Source of the DNA: Bradyrhizobium sp. AZCC 2262
GTDB lineage: Bacteria; Pseudomonadota; Alphaproteobacteria; Rhizobiales; Xanthobacteraceae
Assembly: GCF_036924535.1 (NCBI RefSeq)
Contig: NZ_JAZHRT010000001.1
Location: 3,844,001-3,908,000, forward strand
DNA length: 64,000 nt
Direction: 5' to 3'
The notes beneath the pieces were generated by a model. The model saw only the letters and a list, made by a program, of their open reading frames with translations. It searched no databases and was not told where the DNA came from. Each line of letters starts with the position of its first letter. Positions within the stretch are counted from its first letter, which is position 1. Positions 1 to 10,062 of this stretch are shown one piece after another. The translations under genes and the position numbers were made by a program.

Positions 1-298
1 GGGTCGCCGGTTCGGGCAGCAGCAGCCGCGATTTCAGGTACGCCAGCCAGGCGGCCATCACGAGGTAATCGGCCGCGAGCTCGAGTCGGATCTTTCGCGC
101 AGCCTCGATGAAGGTCAGATACTGATCGGCCAGCGCCAGGATCGAAATCTTGGCGAGATCGACCTTCTGCTGCCGCGCCAGCGTGAGCAGCAGGTCGAGC
201 GGGCCCTCATAGCCCTCGACGTCGACGACCAGCGCCGGCTCGCCGTCGGTGATTTCGGCAGGCCGTCCGGTCTCAAACGATAGAATCTCAGCCGTCAT
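1..298 (-). CDS. scpA: Segregation and condensation protein A (N-terminal part)
   Basis: The first 99 codons of ScpA, cut by the left edge of the window. ScpA is the kleisin subunit that bridges SMC heads in the chromosome-condensing SMC-ScpAB complex. The family motif EGPLDLLLTLARQQKVDL is visible about 30 residues in, followed by a helical stretch ending near KSRLLLPE. The ATG at 298 overlaps the nagZ stop codon in an ATGA arrangement, so the two are probably translationally coupled, in the order nagZ then scpA. The family assignment is secure; the C-terminal winged helix is outside the window. Confidence 0.93.
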   Translation of the reverse strand, partial: MTAEILSFETGRPAEITDGEPALVVDVEGYEGPLDLLLTLARQQKVDLAKISILALADQYLTFIEAARKIRLELAADYLVMAAWLAYLKSRLLLPEPAT

Positions 299-1317
299 GC
301 CGTTCCAACCCGATCCATCAACGCTTCAAGTTCAGCCCGCGCCGCCTGCCGGTCGAAGGGCTCTGGCTCTCTCCGCGAGGCCAGCGCCCGCCTGGCACGA
401 TCCAGGGCTTCGCCCGCCAGCTCCGGCGTCTCGCGCGCCACGTCGCGCATCTCGTCGAGCTTGCCGTTGCAATGCAGGACCACATCGCAGCCGGCGTTGA
501 CGATGGCGCGTGTCCGTTCGGCGATCGATCCCGCCAATGCATTCATGGACACGTCATCACTCATCAACAAGCCTTGGAACCCAATTCCGCCGCGAATCAC
601 CTGCCGGATGATTGTCGCAGAAGTCGTCGCCGGTTGGGCGGGGTCTAATGCGCTAAACACAACATGTGCGGTCATCGCCATCGGCAGGTTCGCCAGCGGT
701 TGAAACGCGGCGAAATCCGTCCGTTCCAGCTCTTCCCGCGACGTATCAACGGTCGGGAGCCGGAAATGGCTATCCGCGGTGGCCCGTCCGTGGCCGGGAA
801 TGTGCTTCAGGACCGGCAGCACGCCGCCCTGCTCCAGCCCCTCCGTAACGGCGCGGGCGATTGCCGCGACCTTGGCCGGGTTGGTTCCATAGGCCCGGTT
901 GCCGATCACGGCGTCCGCGCCGGCCACCGGAACGTCCGCCAGCGGCAGACAATCGACTGTTATGCCGAGGTCGATCAGGTCCGCCGCGATCAGGCGGGAG
1001 CTCAGCCGGGCGGCGTTGAGGCCCAGAGCCGGGTCCAGATCATAGAGCGCGCTGAAGGTGGCGCCCGGCGGATAGGCCGGCCAATGCGGCGGCCCCAGCC
1101 GCGCCACCCGCCCGCCTTCCTGGTCGATCAGCACCGGGGCATCCGCCTCGCCCAGGCAGTTTCGTAATTCCCCCACAAGCGCAGAGACTTGATCAGGGGC
1201 CTCGATATTGCGTTTGAACAGGATGAAGCCCCACGGGCGCTCGGCGCGAATGAACTCACGCTCCGCGGCGGTCAGTCCTGTTCCGGATATGCCGGTAATG
1301 AAGGCCCGTGTGCTCAT
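295..1317 (-). CDS. nagZ: Beta-N-acetylhexosaminidase (GH3)
   Basis: A 340-residue cytoplasmic glycoside hydrolase of family 3. NagZ removes N-acetylglucosamine from anhydromuropeptides during peptidoglycan recycling. The signature KHIPGHG lies at residues 171-177 and the catalytic nucleophile Asp is in MSDDVSM near residue 254. It has no signal peptide and a normal length for single-domain bacterial NagZ. It overlaps scpA by 4 nt and follows the SPOR-domain gene at a 52-bp gap, so SPOR, nagZ and scpA probably form one transcription unit. Released anhydromuropeptides can induce AmpC-type beta-lactamases in some bacteria, but no such gene is in the window. Confidence 0.95.
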   Translation of the reverse strand: MSTRAFITGISGTGLTAAEREFIRAERPWGFILFKRNIEAPDQVSALVGELRNCLGEADAPVLIDQEGGRVARLGPPHWPAYPPGATFSALYDLDPALGLNAARLSSRLIAADLIDLGITVDCLPLADVPVAGADAVIGNRAYGTNPAKVAAIARAVTEGLEQGGVLPVLKHIPGHGRATADSHFRLPTVDTSREELERTDFAAFQPLANLPMAMTAHVVFSALDPAQPATTSATIIRQVIRGGIGFQGLLMSDDVSMNALAGSIAERTRAIVNAGCDVVLHCNGKLDEMRDVARETPELAGEALDRARRALASRREPEPFDRQAARAELEALMDRVGTA

Positions 1318-1369
1318 GAGGGCCGATTAACCGTACCCCGCTAGGGGGTCAAGGAAACCGCAGATAATT

Positions 1370-2860
1370 CTACGGGATAAAGCACTGTCCCCCGGCGGCC
1401 TTCAGCTCGGTGCAGAACTGGACAGCCTCCTGCCGCGTCCGGTACGGCCCGACCATCGCGCGATATTTGACCTTCCCATCAGCCAGATCCACCCGCTTGA
1501 TCACCGGCGAACGGGAACCGAGCACTGACGCGTACTTGCCTTGCACCATACGGAACGAGTCCCTGGCCGCGGACTCGCTGTCCTGCGACGTCACCGAGAC
1601 CAGAAAACTGGGCCCACCTTCTGGAGCTCCAGCCGGAGCGGTTTGCGTCGGATTGGTCGCAGCCATGCGGGTCGGCGGCTCCGATTCGGGCGCCTGCGGC
1701 GCGATCGACATCGGCGAATTGGCGCTGGCATTGGCCGATGCCGGATTACGCGCCGGCGGGGCGGCGGGAGCAGCGGCCGGAGCGGCGACGGATCGCGTCG
1801 GCGGCCTCGGTGGCGGCGCGCTGGCGCCTGCGGGAACGCCGCCATTGTCGGCGTCGCCCTTGACGGCGAGCGTCTTGATCCTGCGCGGCTCGTTGTTCGG
1901 CATCGTGCCGGTGGCGGCCGCAGGCATCGGCGCCGACGGAGATACGCTCGCGGCCGCCGGCGGGTTGGCGTTCTGGTTCAGCGGCGGAAACACCACGCGG
2001 GGCCCCCCCGAGCGGGAATTGACGTCGACCGGCGTCTCTTCGCGCGACACGAGCTTCTCGCCGCCATCGCCCGGCAGCATGCGGTCGGGGGTCTTGGCGT
2101 TCGCGTCCGACGGCGCCGGCATCACCTTGGTCGGGCTGTTGTCGGCCTTGATGATCGGCGGCTCGCCGCTGCGGGGCGAACCGACAAAGGTGCGATAGGC
2201 AAAAGCAGCCCCCGTCCCAACCACGGCCAGCGCCAGCACCGCGGCGACCGTCATCAGGCCGCGCGAGCGCTTCTTCGGCGCGGGCTCTTCCTCATATTCG
2301 CCCTGGTAGGCGTAGGGATCGTCCGGATAGGCGGGATCGCGCTGATAGTCGTGCTCGCCGGTCTCTAGCCGCCCATACAGCGCGTCGTCATAGCGCGACG
2401 GGTCGTGCAGCGGCTCGTCGGCGTATTGTTGCTGTGGCTCCTCGGCGTATCGTTGCTGAGGCTCCTCGTAATAGTCCTGCGCGGGCGGCGCATGATGCGC
2501 GGGCACCTGCGGTGGCTGGGCCGCGTAGCGATGCAAGGGATGCACCGGCGCCGGCTGGTACTCCGGCTCGTCATCGTATTCCTGTGGCACTGGCGGCGGA
2601 AGCGGCGGCAGCGCGGTTTCGTGACGCGCGCGCTGCATCCATGCCGGCGGGCTCGGAGGAGCATCGAACTCTTCTTCCGGCGGATCATAGTGCTGTGGAC
2701 GCACGTTGGCGCGCGACTGCAGCGGGCGAGGCGCGGGCTTGGCTGCGGCCCCCACCGGATCATTCTGCCCGATTAGCCTTGCGAGCTCCGCAAGCGGATC
2801 ACTCTCGCCGCGAGCCTGGTCGGCGGAAGGAAAAGGTCGGTCCTGATATCGATCAGCCAT
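1370..2860 (-). CDS. SPOR-domain envelope protein
   Basis: About 496 residues if started at the ATG of MADRYQDRP (2860), which I prefer to an in-frame start 33 bp upstream. The N-terminal 200 residues are cytoplasmic and low-complexity (Pro/Glu/Gln/Tyr-rich, with a short EEPQQ-type repeat). One membrane helix follows (LMTVAAVLALAVVGTGAAF), then a long Pro/Ala linker and a C-terminal SPOR domain beginning near GGPSFLVSV and ending GGQCFIP. SPOR domains bind denuded glycan strands at division septa, so a role in division or peptidoglycan remodelling is likely. It lies between argS and nagZ, the usual place in Bradyrhizobium-like genomes. The linker makes the precise function uncertain. Confidence 0.88.
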   Translation of the reverse strand: MADRYQDRPFPSADQARGESDPLAELARLIGQNDPVGAAAKPAPRPLQSRANVRPQHYDPPEEEFDAPPSPPAWMQRARHETALPPLPPPVPQEYDDEPEYQPAPVHPLHRYAAQPPQVPAHHAPPAQDYYEEPQQRYAEEPQQQYADEPLHDPSRYDDALYGRLETGEHDYQRDPAYPDDPYAYQGEYEEEPAPKKRSRGLMTVAAVLALAVVGTGAAFAYRTFVGSPRSGEPPIIKADNSPTKVMPAPSDANAKTPDRMLPGDGGEKLVSREETPVDVNSRSGGPRVVFPPLNQNANPPAAASVSPSAPMPAAATGTMPNNEPRRIKTLAVKGDADNGGVPAGASAPPPRPPTRSVAAPAAAPAAPPARNPASANASANSPMSIAPQAPESEPPTRMAATNPTQTAPAGAPEGGPSFLVSVTSQDSESAARDSFRMVQGKYASVLGSRSPVIKRVDLADGKVKYRAMVGPYRTRQEAVQFCTELKAAGGQCFIP

Positions 2861-2977
2861 CGTGATGATGCATCCCCTACGGGACAGCGCCAACCCGCCA
2901 TGTCGAACAAACCATGACGAGCGTGGCCCCTGCCAGATACCCCACGAACCCCCATTCGTGAAGGCCTTCGCCCCTGC

Positions 2978-4771
2978 CTACCGCATCTCAGTTGGAGCGT
3001 GGACGCCAAGAACGGCTAAGCCCGACGCAAGAACCGAGACGACGCCCTGAACCATCGCCAGTCGCGCCCTCGTGATCTCTGCATCATTAGTTATAATGAA
3101 GCGTAAATAGGGCAAATCCCGCCCTTTCGTCCAGAGCGCATGAAATTCACTGGCCAAATCATATAGATAAAAAGCGATTCGGTGCGGCTCATGTGCGACC
3201 GCCGCGGCCTCGACCATCCGGGGATAGAGCGCCAGCCGCTTCAAAAGGTCCAGTTCGGCCGGATCGGTCAGCAGGGCCACCGGGGCGTCCCCCAGCCAAG
3301 CCGACCGGGAGGCATCATCCTCGGGCAGGTCCGGAACCACTTCGCGCGCGTTCTTGAAGATCGAATGGCCGCGGGCGTGACCGTACTGGACGTAAAACAC
3401 CGCATTGTCCTTGGACTGCTCGATCACCTTGGCGAGGTCGAAATCGAGCACGGCGTCGTTCTTGCGGAACAGCATCATGAATCGCACCGCGTCGGAACCG
3501 ACCTCGTCGACCACCTCGCGCAGCGTGACGAACTGGCCGGCCCGTTTCCCCATCTTCACTGGCTCGCCATCGCGCAACAACCGTACGAGTTGCACGACCT
3601 TGACGTCGAGCGCAGCCTTGCCGGCACTGACGCCCTTCACGGCCGCCTGCATGCGCTTGATGTAGCCGCCATGATCGGCGCCGAACACGTCGATCATATC
3701 GTTGAAGCCACGATCGATCTTGTTCTTGTGGTAGGCGATGTCGGAGGCAAAATAGGTGTAACTGCCGTCCGACTTGATCAGTGGACGATCGACGTCGTCA
3801 CCATAGGCGGTGGCGCGGAACAGGGTCTGGATACGGTCCTCGTAATCCTCGACCGGCTTGCCCTTCGGCGGCTGCAGTCGGCCCTCGTAGATGTCGCCCT
3901 TGGAGCGCAGGAAATCGATGGTCTCTGAGACCTTGTTGTTGCCTGTCTCGATCAGCGAACGTTCCGAGAAGAACACATCGTGCTTGATATTAAGGGCGGC
4001 GAGATCGCCCCTAATCATCTCCATCATCATATCGATGGCCTTGCTGCGCACGATCGGCAGCCACGCATTCTCGGACATCGCCTTCAGCTTGTCGCCATAC
4101 TCCGTGGCGAGCGCCTGCCCGACCGGAACGAGATAATCGCCGGGATAGAATCCTTCCGGAATTTCACCGATGATTTCGCCGAGCGCTTCGCGGTAGCGCA
4201 GAAACGCCGAGCGCGCGAGCACGTCGACCTGCGCGCCGGCATCGTTGATGTAATATTCGCGCGTGACATCGTAGCCGGCAAAATCAAGCAGGCCGCACAG
4301 CGCGTCGCCGAACACCGCGCCCCGGCAGTGGCCGACATGCATCGGCCCGGTCGGGTTGGCCGAGACGTATTCGACATTGACCTTGGCGCCGTGGCCAATC
4401 GCGCTTTTGCCGTAGGACGCGCCTTCGCGCAGCATCGTGAGCAGCTCGGCCGTCCAGACCTCGGGCTTCAAGGTGAGATTGATGAACCCCGGACCTGCGA
4501 CCTCGACGGCGGCGACCAGATCGTCGGCGCGCAATTTCTCCGCGATCTTGTCGGCGAGATCGCGCGGCTTTGCCTTCGCGTCCCTGGCGAGCACCATTGC
4601 GGCATTGGTCGCCATGTCGCCATGGCTGGCATCGCGCGGCGGCTCGACCACGACGCGGGAGAAATCGACGCCGGCGGGCCACTGGCCCTCGGCCGCGATC
4701 GCGGCGCAGATCGCCTGCACGCGCGCCAGCACGTCGGCAAACAGATGTTGTGAAGCTGACTTGTCGGACAT
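2978..4771 (-). CDS. argS: Arginyl-tRNA synthetase
   Basis: A class I aminoacyl-tRNA synthetase of 597 residues that charges tRNA-Arg with arginine. The HIGH motif appears as HVGH at residues 145-148 in [11 protein letters not shown], and the KMSKS loop as KMGKR at 406-410. The C-terminal anticodon-binding (DALR) domain ends in the typical VHAPTEMR. Length is normal. It lies 9 bp downstream of dgt on the same strand, so the two are probably co-transcribed. Confidence 0.97.
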   Translation of the reverse strand: MSDKSASQHLFADVLARVQAICAAIAAEGQWPAGVDFSRVVVEPPRDASHGDMATNAAMVLARDAKAKPRDLADKIAEKLRADDLVAAVEVAGPGFINLTLKPEVWTAELLTMLREGASYGKSAIGHGAKVNVEYVSANPTGPMHVGHCRGAVFGDALCGLLDFAGYDVTREYYINDAGAQVDVLARSAFLRYREALGEIIGEIPEGFYPGDYLVPVGQALATEYGDKLKAMSENAWLPIVRSKAIDMMMEMIRGDLAALNIKHDVFFSERSLIETGNNKVSETIDFLRSKGDIYEGRLQPPKGKPVEDYEDRIQTLFRATAYGDDVDRPLIKSDGSYTYFASDIAYHKNKIDRGFNDMIDVFGADHGGYIKRMQAAVKGVSAGKAALDVKVVQLVRLLRDGEPVKMGKRAGQFVTLREVVDEVGSDAVRFMMLFRKNDAVLDFDLAKVIEQSKDNAVFYVQYGHARGHSIFKNAREVVPDLPEDDASRSAWLGDAPVALLTDPAELDLLKRLALYPRMVEAAAVAHEPHRIAFYLYDLASEFHALWTKGRDLPYLRFIITNDAEITRARLAMVQGVVSVLASGLAVLGVHAPTEMR

Positions 4772-4780
4772 GGCCGCCGC

Positions 4781-5989
4781 CTAACGCAAATCCGGGGTCG
4801 AGTCAAAAAGCCTTTGGTGCTCGATCAAGGCGAAACGGTCGGTCATTCCGGCGATGAAATTGCCGATCCGGCGCGCCCGCTCGCCCTCGCTCTCGCGCTC
4901 GGTCCCCTCGACCCATTCCGCTGGCAGGTCGCCCGGAGAGGCCTGGTAGCGCGCGAACAGGTCGAACAGGATCCCTTCCGCCTCGCCCATCACCCGCATC
5001 ACCCGCGCATGGCGGTACATGTGCTGTTTCAGGAACGCCTTGATCGCGGTCTCCTCCGCGGCGACTGCCGGCGGAAAGGCGATCAGCGGCTGATGGTGGT
5101 GGCGGACGTCATGCGCCGATTGCGGCTTTCCCGCCGCAAGCCGACTGCCCGCCTCCGACATGACCGCCCCTATCATGTAGGAAATCAGCTCGCGCACCAG
5201 TTCCGCGCCGCGCCTGGCGTCGTCGAGATTAGGATAATGCCGGTCGATCTCGGCAATAATGGCTGCGGTGAGCGGCATGACCTTCAAATCATCGACGCCG
5301 AACAGACCGGCGCGCAGGCCGTCGTCGATGTCGTGGGCATCATAGGCGATATCGTCGGCGAAGGCTGCGGCCTGCGCCTCCAGCGAGGCGTAGCTCCACA
5401 GCTCCAGATCGAATTTTTGATTGAAGTCGGCGATACCGACGGGAATGCCGCTTTCTCGGTATGGCCCGGCCGGGCCCCCGCCCGGCTCGGTCAGCGGGCC
5501 GTTGTGCTTGACGATGCCCTCCAGCGTTTCCCAGGTCAGGTTCAGCCCGTCAAATTCGGGATAACGATGCTCCAGCGAGGTCACCACCCGCAGCGCCTGC
5601 GCGTTGTGGTCGAAGCCGCCATGGGCGGCGAGACATTTGTCGAGCGCCCGCTCGCCGGCATGGCCGAACGGGGGATGGCCGAGGTCGTGCGCCAGCGCCA
5701 GGGTTTCCGTGAGGTCCTCGTCGAGGCCGAGTTGCCGGGCCAGCGCACGGGCAATCTGCGCCACTTCCAGCGAATGGGTCAGCCGCGTGCGGTAGTGGTC
5801 GCCCTCGTGGAACACGAACACCTGCGTCTTGTGCTTGAGGCGGCGGAAGGCGGTAGAATGGATCACCCGGTCGCAATCGCGCCGGAACGGGCTGCGGGTC
5901 CGGCTCGGCGGCTCCGCAAACAGCCGGCCGCGGCTGGAATCGGGGTCGCAGCCATAAAGCGCGCGGGGGGCAGCCATTCCGACCGACAC
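4781..5989 (-). CDS. dgt: dGTP triphosphohydrolase-like HD protein
   Basis: A 402-residue HD-domain dNTPase that hydrolyses deoxynucleoside triphosphates to the nucleoside and triphosphate, controlling dNTP pools. The metal site is visible as His72 in THSLEVAQ and the HD pair at about residues 101-102 in [14 protein letters not shown]. Start chosen at GTG 5989 because AAGGA precedes it by about 9 nt; ATG at 5977 is an alternative without a good ribosome site. It is divergent from erpA and shares with it a 123-bp control region containing repeated inverted half-sites. The order dgt-argS is conserved in alphaproteobacteria. Confidence 0.93.
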   Translation of the reverse strand: MSVGMAAPRALYGCDPDSSRGRLFAEPPSRTRSPFRRDCDRVIHSTAFRRLKHKTQVFVFHEGDHYRTRLTHSLEVAQIARALARQLGLDEDLTETLALAHDLGHPPFGHAGERALDKCLAAHGGFDHNAQALRVVTSLEHRYPEFDGLNLTWETLEGIVKHNGPLTEPGGGPAGPYRESGIPVGIADFNQKFDLELWSYASLEAQAAAFADDIAYDAHDIDDGLRAGLFGVDDLKVMPLTAAIIAEIDRHYPNLDDARRGAELVRELISYMIGAVMSEAGSRLAAGKPQSAHDVRHHHQPLIAFPPAVAAEETAIKAFLKQHMYRHARVMRVMGEAEGILFDLFARYQASPGDLPAEWVEGTERESEGERARRIGNFIAGMTDRFALIEHQRLFDSTPDLR

Positions 5990-6050
5990 GATTTTTTAGT
6001 CCTTATCCATTTGATTCCGCGAGATTACGCACTTAACTATGTCTGACGGG

Positions 6051-6092
6051 CCATACCAAGTATGGCCGACCATACCAAATGAATTGGGTATG
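6051..6092. promoter_or_regulatory. Tandem inverted repeats between dgt and erpA
   Basis: CCATACCAA occurs twice, at 6051-6059 and 6070-6078, 19 nt apart. Each copy is followed by an inverted half: CCATAC-CAA-GTATGG is a perfect palindrome (6051-6065), and CATACC...GGTATG (6071-6092) is a looser one. The position, between two divergent genes and just before the erpA ribosome site, suits an operator. It does not resemble the Irr or RirA boxes I know. A short dispersed repeat is the alternative. Confidence 0.4.
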
Positions 6093-6112
6093 ACGGGGCC
6101 GGAGAGCATGCC

Positions 6113-6442
6113 ATGACCACTGCCATCACCGTCAGCGAGCGGGCCGCCCGCCGCATCGGCGAAATCCTTAAAGTCGAAGGCGAGGGCGCCATGCTGCGCA
6201 TCTCGGTCGAGGGCGGCGGCTGCTCCGGCTTCCAGTACAAATTCGACGTCGACCATGCCAAAGCCGAAGATGACCTGGTAATCGCGCGCGAGGGCGCGGT
6301 GGTGCTGGTCGATCCGGCCTCGGTGCCGTTCCTCGCGGGCTCCGAAGTCGATTTCGTCGACGACCTGATCGGCGCATCGTTTCGTGTCGTCAATCCGAAT
6401 GCCACCGCATCGTGTGGCTGCGGGACGAGTTTTTCGATCTGA
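6113..6442 (+). CDS. erpA: Iron-sulfur cluster insertion protein (A-type carrier)
   Basis: A 109-residue HesB/IscA-family carrier that transfers Fe-S clusters to apoproteins. The three ligand cysteines are present: Cys37 in GGGCSGF, and Cys101 and Cys103 in the C-terminal CGCG. GGAG precedes the ATG at a good distance. It is divergent from dgt, the usual alphaproteobacterial arrangement, and stands apart from any suf or isc operon, which favours the ErpA name over IscA or SufA. Likely clients in this window include IlvD. Confidence 0.92.
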   Translation: MTTAITVSERAARRIGEILKVEGEGAMLRISVEGGGCSGFQYKFDVDHAKAEDDLVIAREGAVVLVDPASVPFLAGSEVDFVDDLIGASFRVVNPNATASCGCGTSFSI

Positions 6443-6530
6443 GAGGCGCTTCGTTTCCCCAATCAAGGTCGTCAGGCCCGCGCATGCGGGTATCCGGCGC
6501 GCCGCCGGCACCGCGGCGTCAACGTCCAAT

Positions 6531-7463
6531 CTAGCGCACGATCTTGATATTCGGGCCCTTTGGCTTAGGCTGCGGCTGCTCCTGCGTTGCCGCCACACAT
6601 TCATATTGCGGCCACTTCGGTAATCTCTCATCGAGATTTACTTCGCGCCATTTCGGATGGCCGTTCGCATCCAGCCAAGCCTTGTTCTCGTGGATAATTT
6701 TGGCCACCTTGGCCACGTTTTGGCACTGCTCGCCGGCGTAGCTAAACGTTATCAGAACGGCTTTGACGGCTACCGTTTTCACGTCGGATTCCTGCCACTT
6801 GTATGTGCCCGCAGGGATGACTGCCGTGAGATAGCTGTCGAGGGCTTTGTCGTCCACCCCGATGAGCTGGAATTTATCATCGGCCGTTGTGCCCTCCGAA
6901 AAGAGCGTTGCCGGCGCGCCAGCCACATAGAACATTGCATCAATTTCGCCCTTGCGCAGTGCGTCCAGCGCTTCCTTGCCTCCGAGAAATACCTCTTTCG
7001 AAGGAGTGACCCCCGTCTGGAAGAAGATCGTCTTTGCGGTCAGGTACGTGCCACTTCTTTGAGGACCTATCGCAACACGTTTGCCGTGCAGGTCCTGCAG
7101 CGTTTTCAAGGAAAGATCACCGAGGACGTGGACCTCCTCCTTGTAAAGCGGATAAACGGCAGCAAGCTTGGCGGCGATAGTTTTCAGTTCATTGTCGTCG
7201 GAAATGTCGCGGATATAATCGAGCACGTCCGACTGCACGATACCGAGTTGGACACCGCGCTTCCTGCGAACATCGAATACGTTCTGAATAGAACCGGCCG
7301 ATTCAAAAACCTGCAACGAGATGTGGCTCGGTTCGGCGATCTTCTTGATGTCCTCGCCAATCTTGATGTAGGTGCCAGTTACATTCCCTGTGACAATTCC
7401 CATCTGCGGCGCAGCCGAGAGGGACATAGCAAGCACAATGACCGCAACAGGAAGCTTCATCAC
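6531..7463 (-). CDS. TAXI-family TRAP-type solute-binding protein (orphan)
   Basis: A 310-residue periplasmic binding protein of the TAXI group. A short hydrophobic N-terminus (LPVAVIVLAMSLSAA) acts as signal peptide, followed by the typical GIVTGNVTGTY start of the mature fold and GKRVAIGPQRSGTY in the middle. The C-terminal tail is Gln/Pro/Lys-rich. TAXI proteins feed DctM/DctQ-type fused permeases, but no permease gene lies nearby, so its partner must be elsewhere or absent. The substrate cannot be read from sequence. It is on the opposite strand to erpA, 88 bp beyond it. Confidence 0.85.
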   Translation of the reverse strand: MMKLPVAVIVLAMSLSAAPQMGIVTGNVTGTYIKIGEDIKKIAEPSHISLQVFESAGSIQNVFDVRRKRGVQLGIVQSDVLDYIRDISDDNELKTIAAKLAAVYPLYKEEVHVLGDLSLKTLQDLHGKRVAIGPQRSGTYLTAKTIFFQTGVTPSKEVFLGGKEALDALRKGEIDAMFYVAGAPATLFSEGTTADDKFQLIGVDDKALDSYLTAVIPAGTYKWQESDVKTVAVKAVLITFSYAGEQCQNVAKVAKIIHENKAWLDANGHPKWREVNLDERLPKWPQYECVAATQEQPQPKPKGPNIKIVR

Positions 7464-7539
7464 TCACTACCTCGCGTTATGGTCGGCCGGATATGGGGAC
7501 CTATAAACTGACGGCTGCGTCATGGGAGTTACGGCGATT

Positions 7540-7779
7540 TCAGGGGAGATGGTTGTGGCGGATCTGGGGAGATAATTGCGGCATGTCTAGGGCGTAAGGC
7601 CAGGAAAAGTCTACTTCCGGCTGTCTAATGTTCCGTCCAACTGCCGTCGGTTTCGGCATCGTCCATTTCCAGCCATTGGTGTAGTTGTCCGCTAGCGTGG
7701 AAGGCTCGGGCGGCCAGAAGCCGGGAAAATCGACATTTTCGCGCGGCGGCTTCCGACCGGTGTTGCGAGCCCGGGCGAT
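7540..7779 (-). other. Open frame without a clear start, possible gene remnant
   Basis: The 316 bp between the LysR stop and the TAXI start contain no convincing complete gene. One minus-strand frame stays open from just after the LysR stop codon to a TGA at 7540 and reads like real protein (for example DFPGFWPPEPSTLADNYTNG, then PKPTAVGRN). It has no ATG or GTG with a ribosome site at its beginning. It may be the 3' end of a decayed gene or a small unannotated protein. I do not recognise it. Confidence 0.25.
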
Positions 7780-8685
7780 CTACGCCTCGCGCGCGTAGCG
7801 CGGCAAATCGGCTTTCAGCATTTCGAGGACGTCATCGCGCATCGGATCGCGGGTACCGCGGGTGAAGGCAGCCGCCAGCGGCAGCTTGTTCATGTCGGAG
7901 GCTGCAAGGCGGATGAAGCGGACGCCGCGCGTGGCCATGCGCGAGGTCCAGCGCGGGACGATGGCGACGCCCAATCCCGCGGAGACCAGGTTGACGATGG
8001 TCTGCTTCTCGTCGGCGATCTGGGCAACGCGCGCCTCGCACCCGGCCTCGGCGAATAGTTTCATGGTGAGGTCATGGCTGTGCGGACGCGAGCGGCGTTC
8101 GGGCACGATCAACGGCTGGTTTTCGAGATCGGCGATGGTCACGCGCTTCCGCGATGCCAGCGGATGACGGTCGGCGACCGCGACGACGGCAGTCTCGTGC
8201 AGCAGGAAGAGAAACTCCAGCCGCTTGTCGGGCCGCTCCGGCGGGCGCACGAAGGCGAGATCGAGCCGGCCGGACAGCAGCCGCGGCAGCAAGCGGACCG
8301 TCTTTTCCTCGACCAGTTGCACGGTGACATCGGGCTGCCGCTTGCGGAAATCATGGAGCAGCCGCGGCAGCAGGCCAGCAGCGGCGCTGTCGATGGCGCC
8401 GACGCGAATGATCGCAGCCCGCTTGCGGCCGCGCGTCCGAAACCGGCCGGCGAGCGCATCGGCCTGCACCAACAGCGCCCGCGCTTCCCTGAGCAGCACG
8501 GCGCCATCATCCGTCAGCGCGACGCTGCGCGTCGTGCGCGTCATCAGCCGCGTGCCGAGATCGTCTTCGAGCAGCCGGATGAAGCGCCCAAGCGCCGACG
8601 GCAGCATGTCGAGCCGCTGCGCCGCCCGGCCAAAATGCAACTCTTCGGCCGCCGCCACGAAGCAGCGCAAGTGATGAAGATCCAT
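7780..8685 (-). CDS. LysR-type transcriptional regulator
   Basis: A 301-residue LysR regulator. Its N-terminal winged helix-turn-helix begins [19 protein letters not shown]; the C-terminal co-inducer domain covers the rest and ends [12 protein letters not shown]. The start at 8685 is chosen from this canonical N-terminus; the frame is open further upstream, but that stretch runs through a dispersed repeat. It is divergent from the tartrate/malate dehydrogenase gene. A LysR box lies 18 bp upstream of its own start, so it probably represses itself and controls the dehydrogenase and the following Bug gene, presumably in response to a dicarboxylate. Confidence 0.9.
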   Translation of the reverse strand: MDLHHLRCFVAAAEELHFGRAAQRLDMLPSALGRFIRLLEDDLGTRLMTRTTRSVALTDDGAVLLREARALLVQADALAGRFRTRGRKRAAIIRVGAIDSAAAGLLPRLLHDFRKRQPDVTVQLVEEKTVRLLPRLLSGRLDLAFVRPPERPDKRLEFLFLLHETAVVAVADRHPLASRKRVTIADLENQPLIVPERRSRPHSHDLTMKLFAEAGCEARVAQIADEKQTIVNLVSAGLGVAIVPRWTSRMATRGVRFIRLAASDMNKLPLAAAFTRGTRDPMRDDVLEMLKADLPRYAREA

Positions 8686-8702
8686 TGAGCCTCCCGCGGC
8701 GA

Positions 8703-8723
8703 TTATATCAATTTTTTGTATAA
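8703..8723. promoter_or_regulatory. LysR-type box (TTATA-N11-TATAA)
   Basis: An AT-rich inverted repeat, TTATA at 8703-8707 and TATAA at 8719-8723, with an 11-nt spacer. This fits the T-N11-A core that LysR regulators recognise. It stands 18 bp upstream of the LysR start in an otherwise GC-rich region. Binding is inferred, not shown. Confidence 0.6.
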
Positions 8724-8784
8724 ACGCGAGGCAATTGCCTCTCGCCCGCTGCGGCCGCAAGATACTCCGAGAGCCCGCAGACGC

Positions 8785-8873
8785 CGTCATTGCGAGCGAA
8801 GCGAAGCAATCCATTTCTCTCCGCACTCGTAGCGACATGGATTGCTTCGTCGCTTCGCTCCTCGCAATGACGG
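8785..8873. repeat. Dispersed palindromic repeat, CGTCATTGCGAG family
   Basis: A long imperfect palindrome with outer arms CCGTCATTGCGAG and CTCGCAATGACGG and inner arms around GAAGCAATCCAT and ATGGATTGCTTC. Related copies lie at 36491-36573 and 43634-43810. This copy separates the LysR box from the dehydrogenase start at 8909, so a transcript starting near the box would carry it in the 5' leader. Confidence 0.85.
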
Positions 8874-8908
8874 CAAGACCAGCGATAGCCGCTTCAATGG
8901 AGATTTCG

Positions 8909-9982
8909 ATGCGTGAATATTCAATCGCGGCGATTCCGGCCGATGGGATCGGCCCTGAGGTCATCGCCGCAGGCGTCACCGCGCTCGAAAGCCTGCAGAA
9001 GCGCCTGGGCGACGTGAAGTTCAACGTCGAAACCTTCGATTGGGGTTCCGACTATTACCGCAAGCATGGGGTGATGATGCCTGCTGACGGCCTCGCCACG
9101 CTCAAGAAATTCGACGCGATCTATTTCGGCGCGGTCGGCGCGCCCGATGTTCCCGACCACATCACGCTGTGGGGCCTGCGCCTGCCGATCTGCCAGGGCT
9201 TTGACCAATACGCCAACGTGCGGCCGACCCGGATCCTGCCCGGCATCACCTCGCCGCTGCGCCATGCCGGCCCCGGTGATCTCGACTGGGTGATCGTGCG
9301 GGAAAACTCCGAGGGCGAATATGCCGGCTGCGGCGGGCGGGTGCATCGCGGGCTGCCGGAAGAAGTCGGCACGGAGGTCGCAATTTTCACCCGCGTCGGC
9401 GTCCAGCGTATCATGCGCTACGCCTTCAAGCTGGCGCAGTCGCGCCCGCGAAAACTGCTCACGGTCGTTACAAAATCGAACGCGCAGCGGCATGGCATGG
9501 TGATGTGGGACGAGATCGCCGACGAGGTCTCGAAGGAATTCCCCGATGTCACCTGGGACAAGATGCTGGTCGATGCGATGACGGTGCGGATGACGCTGAA
9601 GCCACAGAGCCTCGATACCATCGTGGCGACCAACCTCCATGCCGATATCCTGTCCGATCTCGCCGGCGCGCTGGCCGGCAGCCTCGGCGTCGCCCCGACC
9701 GCGAATATCGATCCCGAGCGCCGCTTTCCGTCCATGTTCGAGCCGATCCACGGCTCGGCGTTCGACATCACCGGCAAGGGCATCGCCAACCCGGTCGCCA
9801 GTTTTTGGACCGCTTCTCAGATGCTTGATCATCTTGGCGAGGCCGAGGCCTCCGCACGGCTGATGCGCGCCGTGGAACAGGTCACCGGCGCCGGCATTAC
9901 GACGCCCGATGTCGGCGGCACCGCGACGACGAAGGTTGTCACCGAGGCAGTTGTGGAGGCGATCCATAGCTCCAACGTGTGA
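8909..9982 (+). CDS. Tartrate dehydrogenase / D-malate dehydrogenase family
   Basis: A 357-residue NAD-dependent beta-decarboxylating dehydrogenase of the isocitrate/isopropylmalate family. The N-terminus [18 protein letters not shown] and the C-terminal [19 protein letters not shown] are characteristic; the [18 protein letters not shown] block near the active site is intact. Sequence style places it with the TtuC/DmlA group, which acts on tartrate or D-malate, rather than with LeuB. The start at ATG 8909 follows GGAG by 6 nt; an in-frame ATG at 8897 is less well placed. It is divergent from a LysR gene and followed 80 bp later by a Bug binding protein, suggesting a small dicarboxylate-use cluster. 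Confidence 0.88.
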   Translation: MREYSIAAIPADGIGPEVIAAGVTALESLQKRLGDVKFNVETFDWGSDYYRKHGVMMPADGLATLKKFDAIYFGAVGAPDVPDHITLWGLRLPICQGFDQYANVRPTRILPGITSPLRHAGPGDLDWVIVRENSEGEYAGCGGRVHRGLPEEVGTEVAIFTRVGVQRIMRYAFKLAQSRPRKLLTVVTKSNAQRHGMVMWDEIADEVSKEFPDVTWDKMLVDAMTVRMTLKPQSLDTIVATNLHADILSDLAGALAGSLGVAPTANIDPERRFPSMFEPIHGSAFDITGKGIANPVASFWTASQMLDHLGEAEASARLMRAVEQVTGAGITTPDVGGTATTKVVTEAVVEAIHSSNV

Positions 9983-10062
9983 AGGTCCGCCGTCAACACG
10001 GCGGATCGACGGCGATGCAAGGGCCGGAAAAGGTCCATAGGCCAAACGCTCAGGGAGATCCC

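Noticed and set aside
1325..1352. Possible nagZ promoter TTGACC-N16-TTAATC
   Set aside because: The -10 match is weak, and nagZ follows the SPOR gene closely enough to be co-transcribed.
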